Assembly: GCA_023251595.1 (NCBI GenBank)
Contig: JAHEYM010000237.1
Location: 1-6,509, forward strand
Reading direction: 5' to 3'
DNA from: Bacteroidota bacterium
GTDB lineage: Bacteria > Bacteroidota > Bacteroidia > AKYH767-A > JABDAW01
Length of the DNA: 6,509 nucleotides
Part shown: positions 5,184 to 6,509 of the stretch, piece after piece
Position numbering within the stretch: position 1 is the stretch's first letter
Layout of the letters: each line of letters opens with the position of its first letter
The notes under the pieces: model-generated
What the model was told of the DNA's origin: nothing
What the model saw: only the letters and a program-made list of their open reading frames with translations
Database searches by the model: none
Position numbers and translations under genes: made by a program

Positions 5184-6270
5184 ATGACTATAGAACAGCT
5201 AAAAGACTTGAGAGCACGTGTCGAAGCTTTGAGGAGGCATCTTTGACATCGATGGCAAACTCGGTGAAATAGCCGAATCTGAAAAACTTTCTCACGAGCC
5301 CGGTTTTTGGGATAACCCCAAAGAAGCCGAGATTCTTCTCCGTGCCGTTAAACTCAAAAAGAATTGGACGGACGCTTTTGGCAACGTAGCCGCGTCTTTC
5401 GATGATTTATCAGTGCTTTTTGATTTTCAGAAAGAAGGCGAAGCTACTGAAGCTGAAGTTGATAAAGCCCAGGCGGAAACTGTAAAGAAGATTGAAGATC
5501 TCGAATTTAAAAATATGCTGGGCGGTGAAGAAGATCACTTAAACGCTATTATTACGATCAACTCCGGAGCAGGTGGTACCGAAAGTCAGGATTGGGCCGA
5601 AATGCTCATGAGAATGTATATTCTTTGGGGTGAGAAAAATGGGTTTAAAGTATCGGAAATTGATCTTAAACCCGGCGATGTGGCAGGAATTAAATCTTGT
5701 ACTCTCGAAATTGAAGGCGAATATGCCTGCGGTTATCTGAAAAGTGAAAATGGTGTCCATCGTCTTGTCCGGATTTCTCCTTTCGATAGTAACGCGAAAC
5801 GGCATACTTCATTCGCCTCTGTATATACATATCCAATGGTGGACGATTCAATTAATATTGATTTTAATGCTGCCGATGTAACTTTCGAAACTTTTCGTTC
5901 GGGTGGAAAAGGCGGACAAAATGTAAATAAAGTTGAAACTGCAGTGCGATTGAAACATGGACCTTCAGGAATTATTATCGAATGTCAGAAGGAGAGAAGT
6001 CAAATGCAGAATAAAGAGAAAGCGATCAAAATGTTGAAGTCGCAATTATATGAACTCGAGATTCGTAAACGCAATGAAGCAAAAGCTGCAACTGAAGCGG
6101 GAAAGAAAAAAATTGAATGGGGATCTCAAATTCGAAACTACGTACTTCACCCATATAAATTAGTTAAAGATCTTCGCACCGGACTCGAAACATCGAGTGT
6201 GCAAAATGTATTGGACGGAGATCTGAATGAATTTTTGAAAGCTTATCTCATGGAATACGGTTCACATTAA
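5184..6270 (+). CDS. prfB: Peptide chain release factor 2 (RF2), made by programmed +1 frameshifting
   Basis: RF2 recognises UGA and UAA in the ribosomal A site and triggers release of the finished protein. The zero frame from ATG 5184 runs 20 codons (MTIEQLKDLRARVEALRRHL) to an in-frame TGA at 5244. Translation shifts +1 at CTT TGA C and continues DIDGKLGEIAESEK to the TAA at 6268-6270, giving 361 residues, close to the 365 of E. coli RF2. The codon-recognition tripeptide SPF is at 198-200; the peptidyl-tRNA hydrolysis motif GGQ is at 243-245 in RSGGKGGQNVNK, with Ser239 at the position equivalent to E. coli residue 246. IKDLRTG-like VKDLRTGLET and YVLHPYK mark the C-terminal part. RF2 limits its own synthesis: low RF2 favours the shift at UGA. 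An ArsC-family gene follows after 9 nt. Confidence 0.98.
5232..5247 (+). promoter_or_regulatory. Programmed +1 frameshift site of prfB
   Basis: AGGAGG (5232-5237) is a perfect Shine-Dalgarno-like stimulator, followed after the 3-nt codon CAT by CTT (5241-5243), TGA (5244-5246) and C (5247). The slip moves peptidyl-tRNA-Leu from CTT to TTT, so the next codon is GAC (Asp21). The E. coli element has the same order and spacing (AGGGGG, one codon, CUU UGA C). The frame before and after is clearly RF2, so this is regulation and not a broken gene. Confidence 0.97.
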
Positions 6271-6279
6271 TATATATAC

Positions 6280-6509
6280 ATGGCAACGATTACAATTTAT
6301 CATAATCCACGTTGCTCCAAGAGTCGCGAGACGCTGAAGTTGCTTGAAGAAAATGGAGTCAAACCGGGCATCATTGAATATCTCAGCGAAACACCCACTT
6401 TTCAGGAAATGAAAAAGTTGTTGATGAAACTCAATATGAAGCCGGCGGAACTTCTCCGTAAAACTGAAAAATTATATATCGCAAAATATAAAAATAAAAA
6501 GTTTAATGA
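6280..6509 (+). CDS. arsC: ArsC-family (glutaredoxin-dependent arsenate reductase-like) protein, 3' end outside window
   Basis: Seventy-six codons are visible from the ATG at 6280. The protein starts MATITIYHNPRCSKSRETLK: a thioredoxin-like first strand followed by NPRCSKSR with catalytic Cys12, as in ArsC (NPACGTSR in E. coli). EYLSETPTFQEM and LLRKTEKLY follow, with Arg60 matching the oxyanion-binding Arg60 of E. coli ArsC. True ArsC reduces arsenate to arsenite with glutathione and glutaredoxin, but many single-copy relatives (YfgD-like, Spx-like) have no proven arsenate role, and no arsenic-resistance genes are visible here. It begins 9 nt after prfB and is probably co-transcribed with it. 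The second arginine of the active site would lie beyond the edge, so the exact subgroup is undecided. Confidence 0.88.
   Translation, partial: MATITIYHNPRCSKSRETLKLLEENGVKPGIIEYLSETPTFQEMKKLLMKLNMKPAELLRKTEKLYIAKYKNKKFN

Noticed and set aside
5184..5246. prfB as a frameshifted pseudogene or as a shorter gene starting at ATG 5413
   Set aside because: The CTT TGA C site with AGGAGG three bases upstream is the known programmed frameshift, and residues before 5413 align with RF2 domain 1.
6280..6509. Arsenic resistance operon
   Set aside because: Only an ArsC-like gene beside prfB is visible, with no arsR, arsB or acr3 gene in the window.

Overview
The window looks like chromosomal DNA from a member of the Bacteroidota, probably an environmental lineage. 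I infer this from AT-rich DNA, signal peptides of the MKK...FYLSAQ type, an M43 (cytophagalysin-type) secreted protease, several upstream boxes matching the Bacteroidota -7 consensus TAnnTTTG, no clear Shine-Dalgarno sequences before most genes, and spacers filled with short degenerate repeats. I did not assign a genus.

Layout. Five genes lie on the minus strand from the left edge to 5049: a secreted M43 metalloprotease (1-1052, C-terminus cut off by the window edge), a VOC/glyoxalase-fold protein (1332-1703), a conserved protein of unknown function (1819-2232), a 656-residue predicted outer-membrane beta-rich protein (2470-4440) and a 134-residue hypothetical protein (4645-5049). A 134-bp divergent promoter region then separates these from two plus-strand genes: prfB, encoding peptide chain release factor 2 (5184-6270, read through a programmed +1 frameshift at CTT TGA C), and an ArsC-family gene 9 nt downstream (6280 to the right edge, incomplete). 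Both starts supplied by the longest open frames at 2436 and 4509 are rejected, because those extensions run into repeat DNA.

Spacers. Every minus-strand spacer holds a different repeat: a 26-bp imperfect inverted repeat at 1076-1150, AT-rich direct repeats at 1301-1336 and 1709-1740, eight copies of an 8-mer at 1771-1834, a 15-bp tandem duplication at 2249-2278, and a mosaic element of about 126 bp present twice at about 96% identity (2310-2435 and 4495-4619). The two mosaic copies flank the outer-membrane protein gene in the same orientation. A third short piece of the element sits at 5115-5134. The 3' ends of the VOC gene and the conserved-unknown gene run into repeats that supply their stop codons. 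A 50-codon open tail at 1154-1306 resembles the C-terminus of a lost gene.

Function. prfB and arsC are close enough to be co-transcribed; prfB should autoregulate through its frameshift site. The minus-strand genes look like independent accessory genes, each with its own spacer, and not one pathway. I found no CRISPR array, transposase, RNA gene or multi-gene defence or biosynthetic system. The most distinctive features are the repeat-flanked outer-membrane gene and the retained Shine-Dalgarno-dependent frameshift site.
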